Shown: positions 1-8,780, counted from the first letter of the stretch. The stretch: 64,000 nucleotides of DNA from Ramlibacter pinisoli (GCF_009758015.1 NZ_WSEL01000003.1:1364001-1428000); one strand, 5' to 3'. Program-made: numbers and translations. The notes: a model not told the origin generated them from the sequence alone.

Positions 1-438
1 CGCTGGTGGGTCGTGGTGGGCGGGCGCGGCGTGCCGCGAGGGCGTGGCCATCCGCGCGGCCTGCGTTCAGGCCGCCAGCGGGTGTCGGGGTGGTCGCGTG
101 GCCGGCGCGGCGCCGCGAGGCGCTGCGGCCGGGCTCACGCCGGTGCGGGCCGGTGGAGCGAGGGAGCCGTCAACATCGGTCGCGCGGGTGCGCGGGCACG
201 CGGGGGTGATCGGCTTTCACGCGGGTGGCTCCGTGGTGCGGAGGGAGTGGATGACCCCATTCGACGGCCGGCCTGGGCACCCGGCAATCCTCAGAAAACA
301 GGAGCGCGGCACCGCCTGCGCGCCCGCCCCGCGGACCGCGCCCGCCCTTGGTCAGGCCCTGGTCAGGCCGTGGTCAGGGATGAGTGGCTGGGCTACGTCA
401 CCGATTGCAAGGTTGGCAACCGCGACCCCCGCTTGGGC
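1..438. other. Left-edge stretch without a recognised gene
   Basis: No reading frame here gives a recognisable protein. The open plus-strand frames that cross it continue antisense through the HAF gene and look like GC-driven shadows. Three close copies of TGGTCAGGCC-like sequence lie at about 350-378, and a short inverted repeat GGTTG-G-CAACC lies near 412-422, just downstream of the HAF gene stop. Neither has a T-tract. The far left could be the tail of a gene outside the window, but nothing supports that. Confidence 0.4.
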
Positions 439-1809
439 TCAGGGGCTGGCCGTCGGACGCAACAGCACCAGCGTGCCGCCGTCGGCCATTGCGAGCACGC
501 TGCCGTCATCGGACACGGCCAGCACCGACTGCAGCACGCCCGGCGACGTGCCCGTCAGCCGGTCGTTCAGGTCCACCATGCCGGTCGCCTCGGTCCACAC
601 GAAGGCGTGCGGCACGCCGGTGGCCGTGGCCGCGTTGCCGCCGACCAGCCCGCTGGCGTTGATCGCCGAGGCGGCGGAGGTGCGGCCCCCCAGCGTGCCC
701 AGGGCCCGCATGGCACCGTCGCGCCAGAGGAAGGCGGCCGTGGAGCCATCGGCGGCGTCGGCCGTGCCCACCACCGAGCCGGCGGCGTTCATGGCGTTCG
801 CGCTCGAGGTCGGCCCGCCCAGGGTTCCCAGGTCCAGGATCCCGCTGGCCTCGCTCCAGAGGAAGGCGCGCTCGCGGCCGTCGGCGGTCGTGGCCTGGCC
901 CGCCACCTGGCCGGCATCGTTGAGCGCGGCCGGCTGCGACTCGGTGCCCCCGAGCGTGCCCACGTCGAGCACGACCGCACTGCCGGGCCCCCAGAAGGCC
1001 GCGTGGTTGCCGGCGATGCCCAGCGCCACTCCGGCGACGGCGCCGGCCGTGTTGATGAAGCGGCCCTGGCTGCTGCCCGGCGGCGACGGCTCGAGCGGCG
1101 CCAGCGCCTGTGCCAGCCCGCCGCCCGCCCAGCGGATCGCGCTGCCGGGCAGGTTGCGCCGGCTGCTCTCCGTGCCGGCCGCCACGCCGGCGGTGTTGAT
1201 CGACACCGCGTCCGACGACACGTCGGGCGAGGTGTCGAGGACCAGCGGCGGCTGTTGCGTGCCCGCTTGCCAGCGGAAGGCGCGGGTGAAGTCGCCCGCC
1301 TCGAAATGGCCGACGACCTGGCCGGCCTCGTTGACGCTGACCGCGCTGGCCGCGCCGCCATCGAGCTCATGCACCGTCGTGCCGTCGAAGTAGCGGGCGC
1401 GCGGGCCCAGCGCCGTGAGGCCGGTGAAGGCCAGCTGGCCGTTGCGGTTGAGACTGCGCGGGCCAGCCTGGCCGGTGGCATCGCTGAAGACGACGGTCCA
1501 GGTGGCCTGCTGCACCGCCGGCCCCGCGGGAGGCGTCGCGCCGGAGCCCGCCGGCGGCGTGGCCGGGGTGGTGGGCGTGGTCGGCGACGACGGTGAGCTC
1601 GGCGTGGTCGTGGTCGTAGGCGTCGCGGGGCTGCTCACCGGCGGGCCGCCGGCGGCCGCGCCGGCATCGCCGCCGGCCGTGGTGGCCACCGTGCCGTCAC
1701 CGCCTCCGCCGCCACCGCAGTCGGCCACCAGCAACGCCAGCGGCAGGACGAGCATGGGCCAGCGGGATGGCCGCCGACGCGCGGCGCGACAGGATTGGGC
1801 TGCGACCAT
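439..1809 (-). CDS. HAF-repeat extracellular protein, probable lipoprotein
   Basis: Predicted exported protein of about 456 residues. A positively charged N-terminus is followed by a hydrophobic stretch ending in VADCGGGG, a lipobox-like site with an unusual Asp at -1, and then a long Gly/Ala/Pro/Ser/Thr-rich linker. The remaining 300 residues are about seven imperfect repeats of roughly 45 residues. Each carries a variant of D-x-G-x-V-x-G followed by A-F-L-W and L-x-x-L-G-T-L-G-G, the signature of HAF (extracellular repeat) proteins, which probably fold into a propeller-like array. The function is unknown. I chose the ATG at 1809 over the GTG at 1821, because the GTG-GGG-GAC run looks like its ribosome binding site. 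It appears monocistronic. Confidence 0.75.
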   Translation of the reverse strand: MVAAQSCRAARRRPSRWPMLVLPLALLVADCGGGGGGDGTVATTAGGDAGAAAGGPPVSSPATPTTTTTPSSPSSPTTPTTPATPPAGSGATPPAGPAVQQATWTVVFSDATGQAGPRSLNRNGQLAFTGLTALGPRARYFDGTTVHELDGGAASAVSVNEAGQVVGHFEAGDFTRAFRWQAGTQQPPLVLDTSPDVSSDAVSINTAGVAAGTESSRRNLPGSAIRWAGGGLAQALAPLEPSPPGSSQGRFINTAGAVAGVALGIAGNHAAFWGPGSAVVLDVGTLGGTESQPAALNDAGQVAGQATTADGRERAFLWSEASGILDLGTLGGPTSSANAMNAAGSVVGTADAADGSTAAFLWRDGAMRALGTLGGRTSAASAINASGLVGGNAATATGVPHAFVWTEATGMVDLNDRLTGTSPGVLQSVLAVSDDGSVLAMADGGTLVLLRPTASP

Positions 1810-2031
1810 GGTGTCCCCCACTCGCCTGCCGGACTGCCACCCGGGCCGCGCAGGCGACGGCCCAGGACCGGGATCGCGCCGCCGGTACCACCGTCACGCA
1901 CGAGGACACTTCATTCTGGTGCGACCGCTTGGCCGTTTCCACCACGCGGCAGTAACGGCCCTCGCGGCGCTGTGACCAGCCGAGGCTGTGCCAGCGCCGG
2001 GCGCCTCGCGGCGACCCGGCCGGACCGGTGC

Positions 2032-2286
2032 CTAGTGCTGCGTGGCAGCGGCTGCGTCCGCCGTCCAGCCCCGGGCCGGCAATCCCAGCCTGCGGCGCAG
2101 CGCGTCCTGGTACTCCCAGTCGGCCGCGCAATCGGGATCGCAGAACAGGCCCTGGCCGATGGCATCGTTGCCGCAGTGGTGGCAGCTGCCCATCGGCTGC
2201 AGCACACGCTGGCGGGTCTGGGCGGCCAGCGCCTGCGCCAGGTAGCGCTGCTCGGAATCGAATGCGAGGTCGGCGACGTCTGCCAT
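2032..2286 (-). CDS. Small zinc-ribbon-like protein
   Basis: A protein of 84 residues with an acidic helical N-terminus and a Cys-rich centre. CHHCG and, about a dozen residues later, FCDPDC give a C-x2-C...C-x3-C pattern typical of a treble-clef or zinc-ribbon site. The following residues, AADWEYQDALRRRLGL, are predicted helical. The longer frame starts at 2316, but the ATG at 2286 has AGGAG a few bases upstream and is preferred. It has no operon partner and no recognised function. A regulatory or nucleic-acid-binding role is only inferred from the zinc site. Confidence 0.6.
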   Translation of the reverse strand: MADVADLAFDSEQRYLAQALAAQTRQRVLQPMGSCHHCGNDAIGQGLFCDPDCAADWEYQDALRRRLGLPARGWTADAAAATQH

Positions 2287-2402
2287 GGAGGGCTCCTGAT
2301 CGTGTCGGTGGCCCATTGTTCGAAGCGGGCGCCGCCCCCGGTGTTCCGCCTGGCAAGTTCTGCTGTAGGACGGCTGCGAGGCGCCTCGACGGCGCCGTGG
2401 TG

Positions 2403-3401
2403 TCAGCGTGTAGGCGCGCCGGGCTCGCCCGTGTCACCGGCGGCGCCGTCCAGTGCCAGCTGCGCCAGCCGCAGCGCGCCCTCGCGGCTGCGCGCCCCGG
2501 CGATGAACAGGTTCAGGTGGCAGAACACCGCGTCGGCCACCCCGGTCACGTCGACGAGCTCCTGGTCGCGCAGGCCGGCCCAGGCCCGCGGCAGGTCGAT
2601 GCGCGAGGCGAACGTGCCCTCGGCGGCCGGCACGGTGCGGATCTGGTACTGGGGCCGGCCAGACTCGGGGTAGACGACCAGCTGCACCTGCGGCATCTCG
2701 CGGACCACGACGCGGGTCCAGGGCATGCCGCCGTCGGCCAGCAGCAGCACCCGGCCATCGAACAGGCGCTCGGCCCGCCGCACGCTGTCGGCGGCCAGCA
2801 CCTGGCCGATCGCGCGCAGGACGAAGCGTTCGAGCGACCGGCCCAGGAACGCCATGGCCTGGCGGAACCGCTCCAGCTGCAGGGCAGCCAGCGCGTCGGC
2901 GCCCAGGCCCTGCTCCTCCAGCCAGGTGGTGTTCAGCAGCGCGACCTGGCTGGAGATGCCGAAGATGCCGGGCGCGACGTCGGCGGCGCCGGTGTCCACC
3001 AGGTCGAGGTAGCGCACCAGGGCAGCATCGACGTCGGCCGCGATGGCGGCGACGGTGCCGGCCTCCAGCTCGCGCCCCAGGGCCCGCGCGGCCTGCGCCA
3101 CGTAGGTGCTGCCGAACTCGCGCCAGACCAGCCCGGCGCCGGCGTAGCCCTCGGCCGGCACGGTGCGGCCATCGGCCTCGAGCCGGGTGCGGGCGCCGTC
3201 GAACCCGCGCTGGTGGTGGTCGAAGCGGCCGCGCGCCGGGTCCCACTCGCCGCCGACGTCGACGGCGAAGTCGGCCGCCGCGAGGGCGCCGGCGTCGCGC
3301 GTGCGCACGATGGCGTGGTCGGGGAAGACGGCCGCGAGCACGGCCACGCCGAACACGTCGTCGGCATGGAACGAGCCGCTGTGGGTGGCGATGCGCTTCA
3401 A
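2403..3401 (-). CDS. MYG1 family DHH-type exonuclease/hydrolase
   Basis: A 332-residue member of the MYG1/UPF0160 family. Eukaryotic MYG1 is described as a 3'-5' RNA exonuclease; the bacterial role is unclear. The N-terminus has the metal-binding signature H-S-G-x-F-H-x-D-D (H7, H12, D14, D15) and a second motif, D61-H62-H63-Q-R-G-F. The length is normal for the family. I place the start at a TTG whose last two bases overlap the TGA stop of the upstream acetyltransferase (sequence TTGA), because the family alignment begins exactly there (KRIATHSGSFHADD). Translational coupling with the acetyltransferase is therefore likely. Confidence 0.8.
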   Translation of the reverse strand: MKRIATHSGSFHADDVFGVAVLAAVFPDHAIVRTRDAGALAAADFAVDVGGEWDPARGRFDHHQRGFDGARTRLEADGRTVPAEGYAGAGLVWREFGSTYVAQAARALGRELEAGTVAAIAADVDAALVRYLDLVDTGAADVAPGIFGISSQVALLNTTWLEEQGLGADALAALQLERFRQAMAFLGRSLERFVLRAIGQVLAADSVRRAERLFDGRVLLLADGGMPWTRVVVREMPQVQLVVYPESGRPQYQIRTVPAAEGTFASRIDLPRAWAGLRDQELVDVTGVADAVFCHLNLFIAGARSREGALRLAQLALDGAAGDTGEPGAPTR

Positions 3402-4309
3402 CCGACCCCGTGCCCTTCGCTGCTGCGCGCTTGCGACAGGCTGCCGCCGGCCGGCACGTCGTGCGTCACCCAGACGTTGCCGCCGATCACGGCGCCCTTG
3501 CCGATGGTGACGCGGCCGAGCACGGTGGCGCCGGCGTAGATGACGACGTCGTCCTCCACCACCGGATGGCGCGGCAGGCCCTTGGTGAGCTGGCCGTCCT
3601 CGCCGACCGGGAAGCGCTTGGCGCCCAGCGTGACGTTCTGGTACAGCCGCACCCGCTCGCCGATGATGGCCGTCTCGCCGATCACGACGCCGGTGCCGTG
3701 GTCGATGAAGAAGCCCGGGCCGATGGTGGCGCCCGGGTGGATGTCGATGCCGGTGCGCCCGTGCGCGATCTCGGCCACGATGCGCGCCAGCAGCGGCAGC
3801 CCCAGCTGGTACAGCTGGTGCGCCAGGCGGTGGTGGATCAGGGCGTGCACGCCGGGGTAGCACAGCAGCACCTCGTCGACGCTGCGCGCCGCCGGGTCGC
3901 CGTGCCAGGCGGCCAGCACATCGGTGTCGAGCACGCGGCGGATGGCCGGCAGGGCCTTGGCGAACGTGCCCAGCAGCGTGGTGGCCCGCGCCTCCAGCAC
4001 CTCCTGCGCGGCCGGCATGTCGCGCGCCGCATGGCGCAGCTCCAGCCGCACCTGCACCAGCAGCGACTGCAGGGCCGCGCCGATGGTGTGGCCGACGTAG
4101 AAGTCCTCGGTGTCCTGGCGCAGCTCGGGCGGACCCAGCCGCATGGGGAACAGCGCACCCTTGAGGTCGTCGACCAGTGCCTCCACGGCCTGCGGCGACG
4201 GCAGCTCGCGCCCGCGCGTCTCGCCGCCGCGGTTGCGGGCGGTGCGCCATTCGTCACGGGCGGCGTGCAGGCCACGCACGATCTCGGCAACGTCGTAGGG
4301 GGAAGTCAT
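3398..4309 (-). CDS. Serine O-acetyltransferase (EpsC/CysE-like)
   Basis: A 303-residue acetyltransferase that should make O-acetyl-L-serine from serine and acetyl-CoA, the first step of cysteine synthesis. Residues 1-140 form a long helical N-terminal domain. The left-handed beta-helix (hexapeptide repeats) starts near residue 185 with the catalytic-site motifs DIHPGA (H191) and DHGTG (H204), followed by VVIGETAIIG and GGNVWVTHDV. The long helical domain matches the EpsC-type enzymes more than short E. coli CysE. The start at 4309 (MTSPYD) is preferred over an upstream frame extension lacking conservation. It is coupled to the MYG1 gene and lies next to metNIQ, so it sits in a sulfur-amino-acid neighbourhood. 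Confidence 0.85.
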   Translation of the reverse strand: MTSPYDVAEIVRGLHAARDEWRTARNRGGETRGRELPSPQAVEALVDDLKGALFPMRLGPPELRQDTEDFYVGHTIGAALQSLLVQVRLELRHAARDMPAAQEVLEARATTLLGTFAKALPAIRRVLDTDVLAAWHGDPAARSVDEVLLCYPGVHALIHHRLAHQLYQLGLPLLARIVAEIAHGRTGIDIHPGATIGPGFFIDHGTGVVIGETAIIGERVRLYQNVTLGAKRFPVGEDGQLTKGLPRHPVVEDDVVIYAGATVLGRVTIGKGAVIGGNVWVTHDVPAGGSLSQARSSEGHGVG

Positions 4310-4392
4310 GGCGGTGCGAAAGGATGGATCGCGGGGATCGAACCTTACCGCAGAACCGTCCCGGCCCCCTGTGCCGGCCGCCACGCCCCCGT

Positions 4393-5184
4393 TCAGAACC
4401 CGGCCAGCACCGCGCCCTTGAACTCGGCCTGGACGAACCTGCGCACCTCGTCCGACTGGTACGCCCTGACCAGCTTGCCGACCCAGGGCTTGTCCTTGTC
4501 CTGCTCGCGCACCGCGATGAGGTTGACATAGGGGCTCTTGGCGCTTTCCTGGGCGATGGCGTCCTTGCCGGGGTTCAGGCCGGCCGGCAACGCGTAGTTG
4601 GTGTTGATGGCGGCGGCGTCGAGGTCGTCCAGCGTGCGGGCCAGCTGGGCCGCCTCGACCTCGACGAAGCGCAGCTTCTTCGGGTTGTCCACCACGTCCA
4701 GCGGCGTCGCCTTCAGGTCGGCCTCGGGCTTGAGCCGGATCAGGCCCTGGTCCTGCAGCACCAGCAGCACGCGGCCGCCGTTGGTGGGGTCGTTCGGGAT
4801 GCCCACGCGCGCGCCCTCCTTCAGGTCCTTCAGGTTGTGGACCTTGCGCGAATAGATGCCGATCGGGAAGTTGACCGTGTAGCCCACCGGCACGATGCGG
4901 TAGGCCCGGTCCTTCACCTGCTGGTCGAGGAAGGGCTTGTGCTGGTAGCTGTTGGCGTCCAGGTCGCCCGCCGCCAGGGCGGCGTTCGGCTGGATGTAGT
5001 CGCTGAACTCGACGATCTGCAGCTTCAGGCCGTCCTTCTCGGCGATCTTCTTCACCTGCTCGAGGATCTGCGCGTGCGGCCCCGCCGTCACTCCGATCTT
5101 TAGCGGCTTGTCCTGCGCCAGCACGGGCGCGGCGAAGGCCGCGGCAGCCAGCGCGATCGCGCTCAGCATGGTTCGTTTCTGCAT
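4393..5184 (-). CDS. metQ: MetQ/NlpA family ABC substrate-binding protein
   Basis: Periplasmic receptor of a methionine-type ABC importer, 263 residues. A classical signal peptide (cleavage after APVLA, before QDKPLKIG) replaces the lipoprotein signal usual in E. coli MetQ. Family features include IGVTAGPHAQILEQVK, the aromatic/acidic segment VEFSDYIQPNAALAAGDLDANSYQH, and FPIGIYSRK. A strong AGGAGGAG ribosome binding site precedes the ATG. It is the last gene of metN-metI-metQ, 34 bases after metI. Methionine is the default ligand, but the flanking ssuE/ssuF genes make other organosulfur ligands possible. Confidence 0.9.
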   Translation of the reverse strand: MQKRTMLSAIALAAAAFAAPVLAQDKPLKIGVTAGPHAQILEQVKKIAEKDGLKLQIVEFSDYIQPNAALAAGDLDANSYQHKPFLDQQVKDRAYRIVPVGYTVNFPIGIYSRKVHNLKDLKEGARVGIPNDPTNGGRVLLVLQDQGLIRLKPEADLKATPLDVVDNPKKLRFVEVEAAQLARTLDDLDAAAINTNYALPAGLNPGKDAIAQESAKSPYVNLIAVREQDKDKPWVGKLVRAYQSDEVRRFVQAEFKGAVLAGF

Positions 5185-5218
5185 GGGAACTCCTCCTGGG
5201 AATGGCTTGGTTGGGAAA

Positions 5219-5881
5219 TCACTTGTGGGACAGGCGGCGCACCGCCCAATCGCCCAGGCTCTGCACGGCCTGCACGAAGGCGACCAGCACCACCACGACG
5301 GCCAGCATCACCTCGGGCAGGAAGCGCTGGTAGCCGTAGCGGATGCCCAGGTCGCCCAGGCCGCCGCCGCCGATGGCGCCGGCCATCGCCGAATAGCCGG
5401 TCAGGCTGACCAGCGTGATGGTCAGGCCCGCCACGATGCCGGGCAGGGCCTCGGGCAGCAGCACCCGGAACACCACCTGCCGGGTCGTCGCGCCCATTGC
5501 CAGCGCCGCCTCGACCAGGCCGGCGTCCACCTCGCGCAGCGAGGCCTCCACCAGCCGGGCGACGAAGGGCGCGGCAGCGAGGGTCAGCGGCACCACCGCC
5601 GCGGCGGTGCCGATGGAACTGCCGGCCACCAGCCGCGTGAACGGGATGATGGCCACCAGCAGGATGATGAAGGGCGTGGAGCGCACCGCGTTGACGAGGC
5701 CGCCGACGATGCGGTTGGCGGCGGCGTTCTCCAGCACCCCGCCGCGGTCCGACAGGCGCAGGTAGACGCCCAGCGGAATGCCGGCCAGCGCGCCGGCCAG
5801 GCCGGACAGCCCGACCATCACCAGCGTCTCGCCGAACGACTGCGCGAACAGCTCCAGCAGTTGGGGCGAGAAGCTACCCAT
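5219..5881 (-). CDS. metI: MetI-type ABC permease
   Basis: Inner-membrane permease of 220 residues with five or six hydrophobic segments and the canonical binding-protein-dependent transport loop (residues ~125-150, [20 protein letters not shown]), including the EAA-like segment that contacts the ATPase. N-terminal [23 protein letters not shown] is typical of MetI. The ATG at 5881 overlaps the end of metN by 8 bp, showing a tight operon. It works with the MetN ATPase and the MetQ receptor. Confidence 0.9.
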   Translation of the reverse strand: MGSFSPQLLELFAQSFGETLVMVGLSGLAGALAGIPLGVYLRLSDRGGVLENAAANRIVGGLVNAVRSTPFIILLVAIIPFTRLVAGSSIGTAAAVVPLTLAAAPFVARLVEASLREVDAGLVEAALAMGATTRQVVFRVLLPEALPGIVAGLTITLVSLTGYSAMAGAIGGGGLGDLGIRYGYQRFLPEVMLAVVVVLVAFVQAVQSLGDWAVRRLSHK

Positions 5882-6917
5882 GCGGCACCTCCTGCACGCG
5901 CACGCCGTTGCTCTGCAGGTGCTGCACCGCGGCCGCCAGCGACCCGGCGGCGCCGCGCACCAGCACCGCCAGCGAGCCGAACGGCCGGCCCTGGATCTCG
6001 TCGACCTGGCCGTGCACGATGTTCAGGTCGATGCCGAAGCGGCGCACCAGCTCCGACAGCAGCGGCCGGTCCGACTCCTCGCCGGTGAACGCCAGCCGCA
6101 GCAGCCGCGCCGGCTGCACGTTGCAGGCCATGAGGTAGCGGATGCGGGCGAGCACGGAGTCGGGCAGCTGCTGCGGCACCAGGTCGTCCAGCAGGCTGCG
6201 CGAGACCGCGTGCTGCGGATGGCCGAACACCTCCAGCACCGTGCCCTGCTCCACCAGCTGGCCGGCGTCGAGCACCGCCACCCGGTCGGCCACCTGCTTG
6301 ATCACCTGCATCTGGTGCGTGATCAGCACGATGGTCAGCCCGAACTCCCGGTTGATCTGGCGCAGCAGCGCCAGGATGGAGCGCGTGGTCTCGGGGTCGA
6401 GCGCCGAGGTGGCCTCGTCGGACAGCAGCACCTGCGGCCGGTTGGCCAGCGCCCGGGCGATGCCCACGCGCTGCTTCTGGCCGCCGCTGATCTGCGCCGG
6501 GTAGCGGTCGCGCAGCTCGGCCAGGCCGACCAGTTCGAGCAGCGAGTCGACGCGGCCGGCGATCTCGCGCGGGGCCACGCCCGCCAGCTCCAGCGGCAGC
6601 GCCACGTTGCCGTGCACGGTGCGCGAGGACAGCAGGTTGAAGTGCTGGAACACCAGGCCGATGCGCCGGCGGGCATCGCGCAGGCGCGCCGCCGGCAGCG
6701 CGGTGAGGTCCTCGCCGCCCAGCAGCACCTGCCCGGCCGAGGGCCGGCTGAGAAGGTTGATGGTGCGCACCAGCGAGCTCTTGCCCGCGCCGCTGCGGCC
6801 GATGATGCCGAACACCTCGCCCGGGCGCACCGCCAGGTCGATGCCGCGCAGCGCGTCCTCGGCGGCGCCCGGGTAGCGCTGGCGGATGCCGCGCAGCTCG
6901 ATCAGGGGCGCCGTCAC
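5874..6917 (-). CDS. metN: MetN methionine ABC transporter ATPase
   Basis: ATPase subunit of 347 residues. Walker A is GRSGAGKSS near residue 40, the signature is [15 protein letters not shown], Walker B is [14 protein letters not shown], and the H-loop is LITHQM. The C-terminal ~80 residues ([19 protein letters not shown] onward) form a NIL domain, the methionine-sensing trans-inhibition domain of MetN. This argues for real methionine-type transport rather than a generic importer. The start is a GTG overlapping the TGA stop of the Mop gene (GTGA), which couples the two. Confidence 0.92.
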   Translation of the reverse strand: MTAPLIELRGIRQRYPGAAEDALRGIDLAVRPGEVFGIIGRSGAGKSSLVRTINLLSRPSAGQVLLGGEDLTALPAARLRDARRRIGLVFQHFNLLSSRTVHGNVALPLELAGVAPREIAGRVDSLLELVGLAELRDRYPAQISGGQKQRVGIARALANRPQVLLSDEATSALDPETTRSILALLRQINREFGLTIVLITHQMQVIKQVADRVAVLDAGQLVEQGTVLEVFGHPQHAVSRSLLDDLVPQQLPDSVLARIRYLMACNVQPARLLRLAFTGEESDRPLLSELVRRFGIDLNIVHGQVDEIQGRPFGSLAVLVRGAAGSLAAAVQHLQSNGVRVQEVPHG

Positions 6918-7129
6918 AGCTTGGCGATCGACACCTCGGTCGACTTCACCAGCGCCACCACGTCCGAGCCGACCTTCAGCTGCAGCTCGTCGATCGAGCG
7001 CGTCGTGATGACCGAGGTGACGACGCCCCAGGGCGTCTGGACGTCGACTTCGGACAGCACGTCGCCGCGCAGGATCTCCTTGATCTGTCCCTTGAACTGG
7101 TTGCGCACGTTGATTGCCTGGATGGCCAT
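6914..7129 (-). CDS. Single Mop/TOBE domain protein, SsuF-like
   Basis: A 71-residue molybdopterin-binding (Mop/TOBE) domain protein. N-x-x-x-G-x-[22 protein letters not shown] and [16 protein letters not shown] are the standard Mop motifs for oxyanion binding. In Pseudomonas putida the ssuEADCBF operon ends in ssuF, which encodes just such a protein. Here it lies between ssuE and metNIQ with a 4-bp overlap into metN. It may bind molybdate or another oxyanion; its exact role in sulfonate metabolism is not established. GGACCCCCC before the ATG is a weak ribosome binding site. Confidence 0.8.
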   Translation of the reverse strand: MAIQAINVRNQFKGQIKEILRGDVLSEVDVQTPWGVVTSVITTRSIDELQLKVGSDVVALVKSTEVSIAKL

Positions 7130-7255
7130 GGGGGGTCCTTTCAGTGGGTGGTGCCGGGATAACTGCTGTCACGGTGTCGTTGGGCGGGAGGGACTCCCGG
7201 ACGCAGAAAACTGTTCGGGGCGTCTTCCACGTCTTCCGCGGACGGGCGTCCGCCT

Positions 7256-7372
7256 TCAGTGCGCCGGCACGCCCCAGGCGGCGGCCGTGACGCCCCGGAT
7301 CTGCAGCATCCGGCGCTGCAGCGGCGAGAGGGCGGGAGCGAGCAGGCGTCGGGCAAGCAATCGATCGTTCAT
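7256..7372 (-). CDS. Candidate 38-residue small protein
   Basis: ATG at 7372 preceded by AAAAGGACC, a plausible ribosome binding site, and ending in TGA at 7256. The product begins [13 protein letters not shown] and ends [11 protein letters not shown]; it is Arg/Leu/Ala-rich and could form an amphipathic helix. It sits between ssuE and the Mop gene, in the same direction. I do not recognise it. It may be a leader peptide, a small membrane-associated protein or a chance ORF. A coding bias typical of real genes here (G/C at third positions) is present but not decisive in so few codons. Confidence 0.4.
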   Translation of the reverse strand: MNDRLLARRLLAPALSPLQRRMLQIRGVTAAAWGVPAH

Positions 7373-7488
7373 GGCGAGGTCCTTTTCTGTCCGGTGGGAC
7401 GGTGCGGGCAAGGCTGCGCCCTGCCCGCGGTTGACGGCGGGAATGCGAAGGGGAATGCGGGGAGGTGCGAAGGCGCGCGGCGGCGCCT

Positions 7489-8070
7489 TCAGACGCTACA
7501 TCGCACCGCCTCGAACGGCACCGGCGCGAAGCTGCCGATCGGCGCGCGCAGGCCCTCGGCCTGCAGCTGCGCCACCGCCTCGCCGAGGCGCGCCGCGATG
7601 TCGGTGGAGAGGTGGTGGCCGCCCTCGGGCAGCAGCGTGACCTGCGCGTCGGTGGCGTACACCCCGGGCAGGATGTGGCGCGCCGCCAGCGACTGCAGCA
7701 CCGGCCGCAGCGCGTAGTCGAGCGCCAGCATGTGGTTCGGGCTGCCACCGGTGGCCAGCGGCAGCACGGTCTTGCCCTTGAGCGCGGCCTGCGGCAGCAG
7801 GTCGAGGAACACCTTCAGCACGCCGCTGTAGGCCGCCTTGTAGACCGGGGTGGCGATGACGACGGCGCTGGCCCGCAGGAGCCGGTCGATGGCGGCGGCG
7901 ATGCTGCGGTGGGCCGCGTCGGCCAGCAGCAGCGCCTGGGGCGGCAGCTCGCGCAGCAGCAGCCGGTCGACCCGCTGGCCGCGCCCGCGCAGGTCGAGCG
8001 CCACCGCATCGAGCAGCGCCGCGGACCGCGAGCGCTCGGAGGGACTGCCGGCCAGGAGGAGGATGGACAT
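7489..8070 (-). CDS. ssuE: NADPH-dependent FMN reductase (SsuE-like)
   Basis: Flavodoxin-fold reductase of 193 residues that would supply reduced FMN to an alkanesulfonate or similar two-component monooxygenase. The phosphate-binding loop [13 protein letters not shown] is near the N-terminus, [20 protein letters not shown] is the flavin-contact motif of SsuE/MsuE, and [22 protein letters not shown] follows. The length matches SsuE (about 190). No SsuD monooxygenase is in the window; the gene leads a set running to ssuF-like and metNIQ. This arrangement suggests coordinate control under sulfur limitation. Confidence 0.88.
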   Translation of the reverse strand: MSILLLAGSPSERSRSAALLDAVALDLRGRGQRVDRLLLRELPPQALLLADAAHRSIAAAIDRLLRASAVVIATPVYKAAYSGVLKVFLDLLPQAALKGKTVLPLATGGSPNHMLALDYALRPVLQSLAARHILPGVYATDAQVTLLPEGGHHLSTDIAARLGEAVAQLQAEGLRAPIGSFAPVPFEAVRCSV

Positions 8071-8151
8071 GCGGGTGGCTCTGCTTCGTTCGTCGTGCCC
8101 GCACTGTAGGCAGCCGGACCGCGCGGGGGAACGACAGAGTTCTCACAACGA

Positions 8152-8161
8152 TATGCGCATA
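8152..8161. promoter_or_regulatory. Palindrome upstream of ssuE
   Basis: The perfect 10-base palindrome TATGCGCATA lies 81 bases upstream of the ssuE start, in a locally AT-richer island within the 242-base divergent region (8071-8312). Position and composition fit an operator or a LysR-type (CysB/Cbl-like) activation site, but no regulator gene is adjacent. The assignment is inference. Confidence 0.3.
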
Positions 8162-8312
8162 AGCACATCCGGCAGTGACGACGGCCCGAGGGGATGCCGC
8201 CCGGCGTGCAGGCCCGTCCGACCCTGACAGCCGATGCCGTGCCGGTCCGACAGGACATGCAGTCCAGCTGCGGTGTCATGGCGTCATCCAGTTCCCCAAG
8301 GAAGGAATGACC

Positions 8313-8780
8313 ATGAAGTTCTCGCACATCGCCCTCGCCTGCTCCCTCGCCATTGGTGGCTCGGCCGCCCTGGCCCAGAACGAGGCTGCCGTCGCGCGCG
8401 ACTCGCAGCCCCAGCAGTCGGCCTCCGAGTTCGGCCACAAGATCACGGACGGCGCCAAGCACGCGGGCCAGTCCACCAAGAAGGCGTTCAACAAGATGAC
8501 CGGCAAGGCGCACAACGCCAAGGAAGAGGCCAAGGCCGACACGCACGACAAGGACACCCACGCCATGGGCGCCGGCAAGGACAGCAGCAAGGACAAGCAC
8601 GCCAAGGACCAGGCCATGGGCAAGGACCATGACAAGGCCATGCACGACAAGGACACGCGTGCCATGGGCGCCGGCAAGGCGCGCGACAAGGACCGCATGG
8701 CGGCGACGCCGGCCGACAGCGGCTCGCGCGAGCAGCGCATGGATGACGCGTACGCGAACTACAAGTCGCAGGCGAAGTAA
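8313..8780 (+). CDS. Secreted lysine-rich low-complexity protein
   Basis: Predicted exported protein of 155 residues. The signal peptide MKFSHIALACSLAIGGSAALA ends before QNEAAV. The mature part is dominated by Lys, Asp, Ala and His with no predicted globular core. It contains two near-identical modules, DKDTHAMGAGK and DKDTRAMGAGK, plus a related DKAMHDK segment. The underlying DNA repeats at about 8547-8580 and 8645-8678. AAGGA lies just before the ATG at 8313. Helical, charged periplasmic proteins of this kind are often stress-related, but no function can be given. Confidence 0.7.
   Translation: MKFSHIALACSLAIGGSAALAQNEAAVARDSQPQQSASEFGHKITDGAKHAGQSTKKAFNKMTGKAHNAKEEAKADTHDKDTHAMGAGKDSSKDKHAKDQAMGKDHDKAMHDKDTRAMGAGKARDKDRMAATPADSGSREQRMDDAYANYKSQAK

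Noticed and set aside
13..1596. 527-codon plus-strand open frame over the HAF gene
   Set aside because: Arg/Gly/Ala-rich antisense shadow of the HAF repeat gene; no domain and no ribosome binding site.
2403..4250. 615-codon open frame suggesting a fusion of acetyltransferase and MYG1
   Set aside because: The first ~280 codons are out of frame with the acetyltransferase and meaningless; the real MYG1 begins at the TTG at 3401.
7141..7356. 71-codon frame between ssuE and the Mop gene
   Set aside because: Cys/Pro/Arg-rich, no ribosome binding site; the overlapping 38-codon ORF in another frame is better supported.
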